Below, in pieces: positions 61,503 to 64,000 of a stretch of 64,000 nucleotides of DNA (position 1 is its first letter; each line of letters opens with the position of its first letter). The DNA is from Rhodospirillales bacterium (GTDB lineage Bacteria > Pseudomonadota > Alphaproteobacteria > Rhodospirillales > JASLQF01). The position numbers were made by a program, and so were the translations under genes. The notes below the pieces were generated by a model that saw only the letters and a list, made by a program, of their open reading frames with translations, was not told the origin of the DNA and ran no database searches. The stretch spans positions 1-64,000 of the forward strand of contig JASLQF010000034.1 of NCBI GenBank assembly GCA_030744625.1, in the 5' to 3' direction.

Positions 61503-62684
61503 ATGATACCCGCCGTCATGCCGACGTACGCGCGCGCCGACCTCACCTTCGAGAAGGGCGAGGGCGCCTACATCCATGACACGGACGGCCGCCGCTACCT
61601 CGATTTCGGCGCCGGCATCGCGGTGACGTCGCTCGGCCACTGCCACCCGCATCTGGTCAAGGCGCTCACCGAGCAGGCGGGCAAGGTCTGGCACACGTCC
61701 AACCTGTACCACATCCCCGGACAGGCGCGCCTCGCCCAGCGTCTGGTCGACAACAGCTTTGCCGATTCGGTCTTCTTCACCAACTCGGGCGGCGAGGCCG
61801 TCGAGTGCGGGCTCAAGATGATCCGCAAGTACCACGCCGAAAACAATGCCCCCGGGCGCTACCGTGTGATCACCTGCGAGGGCGCCTTCCACGGGCGCTC
61901 GCTGGCCGCCATCGCGGCCGGCCGCCAGGCCAAGCACACGAAAGGTTTCGAGCCCCTGGTCGACGGCTTCGACCAGGTGCCTTTCGGCAACCTCAACGAG
62001 ATGCGCGCCGCCATCGGGCCGGAGACGGCGGGCATCCTGGTAGAGCCGGTGCAGGGAGAAGGCGGAATTCGCCCCGCCGCCCTCGATTACCTGAAGGGGC
62101 TGAGGGAGGCCGCCGACGAGTTCGGCGTGCTCCTCATGTTCGACGAGGTCCAGTGCGGCATGGGCCGCACCGGCAAGCTGTTCGCCCACGAGTGGGCCGG
62201 CATCGCCCCCGATATCCTCGCCTCGGCCAAGGCGCTGGGCGGCGGTTTCCCGGTCGGCGCCTGCCTGGCCACCGAGCCCGTGGCGACGGCGATGACGGCG
62301 GGAAGCCACGGTTCGACCTTCGGCGGCAACCCGCTTGCCATGGCGGTGGCCAATGCCGTCCTTGACGTCATCCTGGCGGACGGATTCCTGGAACGCGTCG
62401 AAGGCATCGCCGGCTACCTCAAGGGGAAGCTCGAGGCGCTGGTCGCGGCCCACCCCGCCATGCTTGCCGAGGTGCGGGGCTCCGGCCTCATGCTCGGCCT
62501 CAAGTGCGTCGGAGAGAACACCGCCCTCATCGCTGAACTGAACGCCAACGGCATGCTCGCCATCGCCGCCGGCGACAACGTAGTGCGCCTGGTGCCGCCC
62601 CTCGTCATCGAGGAGGCGCAGGCGGACGAAGCCGTCGCCATCCTGGAGACAAGCTGCGCGGCGCTGGAGGAACGGGGCGAGTGA
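61503..62684 (+). CDS. argD: acetylornithine/succinyldiaminopimelate aminotransferase
   Basis: A 393-residue class III PLP aminotransferase. Motifs are [62 protein letters not shown] (PLP Asp) and [16 protein letters not shown] (Schiff-base Lys). It catalyses the fourth step of arginine synthesis. ATG 61503 has AAGGAGA upstream. The argF gene follows after one base, and hslO overlaps argF, a gene order common in alphaproteobacteria. Confidence 0.95.
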   Translation: MIPAVMPTYARADLTFEKGEGAYIHDTDGRRYLDFGAGIAVTSLGHCHPHLVKALTEQAGKVWHTSNLYHIPGQARLAQRLVDNSFADSVFFTNSGGEAVECGLKMIRKYHAENNAPGRYRVITCEGAFHGRSLAAIAAGRQAKHTKGFEPLVDGFDQVPFGNLNEMRAAIGPETAGILVEPVQGEGGIRPAALDYLKGLREAADEFGVLLMFDEVQCGMGRTGKLFAHEWAGIAPDILASAKALGGGFPVGACLATEPVATAMTAGSHGSTFGGNPLAMAVANAVLDVILADGFLERVEGIAGYLKGKLEALVAAHPAMLAEVRGSGLMLGLKCVGENTALIAELNANGMLAIAAGDNVVRLVPPLVIEEAQADEAVAILETSCAALEERGE

Positions 62685-62685
62685 C

Positions 62686-63591
62686 ATGTCCGCGCCCAAG
62701 CACTTTCTCGACCTCGACCGGCTCGACGCGGCGACCCTGAGGCACATCCTCGGCCTGGGCTCGGCCTTCAAGCGTGGCAAGAAAGTCGCGGAGGCGTCCC
62801 TCACCGGACGCACCCTCGCCCTCATCTTCGAGAAGCCCTCGACAAGGACCCGCGTGTCGTTCGAGGTTGCCATGCGGCAACTCGGCGGGCATGTGGTGGT
62901 GTTGAACGAGAGCAACAGCCAGCTCGGGCGCGGCGAGACGGTGGCCGACACGGCGCGCGTCCTGTCGCGTTTCGTGGACGCGGTGATGATCCGCACCGAC
63001 GCCCACGACAAGCTGGAGGAGCTGGCGGCCCACGCCTCGGTGCCGGTGATCAACGGCCTCACCGACGATTCCCACCCGTGCCAGATCATGGCCGACGTCA
63101 TGACCTTCGAGGAGCACCGTGGCGCCATCGAAGGCCGGGTGGTGGCCTGGTGCGGCGAGGGCAACAACGTGGCAAGTTCGTGGATCCACGCCGCCCAGCG
63201 CTTCTCTTTCGCGCTGCGCCTGGCGTGCCCGCCGGCGTTGTCGCCGCCCGCCGCCGTCCTCGAATGGGCGGTGGCCGGGGGGGCCGCCGTCACCCTCACC
63301 GACGACCCCGCCCAAGCGGTGGCCGGCGCCGATTGCGTGGTTACCGACACCTGGGTGTCGATGGGCCAGGAGGACGCCGAGGCGCGCCGGCGTGCGCTCG
63401 AGCCCTACCGGGTCGACGAGACTTTGATGGCGGGCGCCAAGGACGACGCGCTGTTCATGCACTGCCTGCCGGCGCACCGCGGCGACGAGGTCACGGACGC
63501 GGTCATCGACGGCCCCCATTCGGTGGTCTGGGACGAGGCGGAAAACCGCCTGCACGCGCAGAAGGGCGTCCTCGCCTGGTGCCTGGGATGA
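62686..63591 (+). CDS. argF: ornithine carbamoyltransferase
   Basis: A 301-residue transcarbamylase. [15 protein letters not shown] binds carbamoyl phosphate, [11 protein letters not shown] follows, and [13 protein letters not shown] includes the ornithine-binding HCLP loop. It makes citrulline from ornithine in the cytosol. It starts one base after argD and its TGA overlaps the hslO ATG, so arginine genes and hslO are one operon. Confidence 0.95.
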   Translation: MSAPKHFLDLDRLDAATLRHILGLGSAFKRGKKVAEASLTGRTLALIFEKPSTRTRVSFEVAMRQLGGHVVVLNESNSQLGRGETVADTARVLSRFVDAVMIRTDAHDKLEELAAHASVPVINGLTDDSHPCQIMADVMTFEEHRGAIEGRVVAWCGEGNNVASSWIHAAQRFSFALRLACPPALSPPAAVLEWAVAGGAAVTLTDDPAQAVAGADCVVTDTWVSMGQEDAEARRRALEPYRVDETLMAGAKDDALFMHCLPAHRGDEVTDAVIDGPHSVVWDEAENRLHAQKGVLAWCLG

Positions 63592-64000
63592 GGCGGCAGA
63601 CGCCGCCGGGCGACGGTAGCTCCGGTGGCTCTGGCGGCACCGCCCTGGGCGACCTCGTGCAGCCCTTTCAGGTGGAGACGCTGGGAGTGCGCGGCCGGCT
63701 GGTACGGCTCGGCCCCGCCCTCGACGCCATCCTCGACGGCCACGGCTACCCCGATCCTGTCGCCGCCATGCTCGCCGAGACCCTATCGCTGGCCGCGGCA
63801 CTCGCTGGCGGGCTCAAGTACGACGGTGTCTTCACCTTGCAGACCAAGGGCGACGGGCCGCTCGGCATGATGGTTGCCGATGTCACCAGCGACGGCGCCG
63901 TGCGCGGCTACGCCCGCTTCGACGAAGCGCGGCTGGAGGCCGCCGCCGACGGCGGCGGGCCGGTGCCCCGGCTGCTCGGCGCCGGTCACATGGCGTTCAC
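63588..64000 (+). CDS. hslO: Hsp33 redox-regulated chaperone, N-terminal part (truncated by window end)
   Basis: A partial frame of 137 codons, open at the window edge. After a Gly/Ser-rich start, [40 protein letters not shown] and [20 protein letters not shown] are typical of the Hsp33 N-terminal domain. The C-terminal zinc-binding Cys motifs are outside the window. Oxidation-activated holdase. ATG 63588 overlaps the argF stop (ATGA). Placed after argD-argF as in Rhodospirillaceae. Confidence 0.9.
   Translation, partial: MRRQTPPGDGSSGGSGGTALGDLVQPFQVETLGVRGRLVRLGPALDAILDGHGYPDPVAAMLAETLSLAAALAGGLKYDGVFTLQTKGDGPLGMMVADVTSDGAVRGYARFDEARLEAAADGGGPVPRLLGAGHMAF

Overview
The window looks like chromosomal DNA of a high-GC alphaproteobacterium, probably in or near the Rhodospirillales. 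Supporting this are the gene order argD-argF-hslO, a fused two-domain dCTP deaminase, an OmpA-like lipoprotein and several TPR proteins of alphaproteobacterial style, and a DinB polymerase with an N-terminal zinc ribbon. Affiliation is inference from gene content; no rRNA is present. About 62 protein genes, one intact tRNA-Arg and one tRNA fragment are described. No CRISPR array, transposase or integrase gene was seen.

Layout. 1-15168: mostly core or housekeeping genes (flavoprotein oxidoreductase, histidine kinase, tam-like and rlmI-like methyltransferases, gamma-glutamyltransferase, dcd, panBC, RidA, DUF488, a sorbosone/glucose dehydrogenase, gpt, an OmpA-like lipoprotein). Two copies of a dispersed inverted-repeat element lie at 80-237 and 5279-5442. 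15169-15245: tRNA-Arg(ACG). 15547-28258: one long minus-strand array reading DUF1326, nitrilase, Tat-exported substrate-binding protein, LivH, LivM, LivG, LivF, second LivM, an unknown periplasmic protein, a cupredoxin-like protein and a 910-residue membrane protein. This is the best candidate for an undescribed system: an importer and nitrile hydrolase joined to a putative periplasmic metal or redox module.

28702-37317: MerT/MerP-like pair, a 14-repeat WD40 protein, a divergent groESL under a CIRCE operator, an orphan third LivM, a Rap1a/TPR pair and a GMC oxidoreductase. At 37389-37440 there is a 52-nt mutated copy of the tRNA-Arg 3' half, so 15246-37440 may be an old tRNA-associated island.

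37618-51816: signalling (hybrid kinase, stand-alone receiver), a radical SAM enzyme, a di-haem peroxidase, dinB, a CPBP protease and an EamA transporter followed by a small CPBP relic, then a MetE-like / DapA-like / OYE-like small-molecule cluster. 51853-64000: TPR proteins, a PagL-like lipid A deacylase with a probable TTG start, a TPR glycosyltransferase, MscS, dienelactone hydrolase, recX, an orphan ABC-2 permease, then argD, argF and a truncated hslO running off the end.

Start codons were chosen from ribosome-binding sites, overlaps and domain boundaries; uncertain ones are flagged. Functions are by family resemblance read by eye, with no database search.
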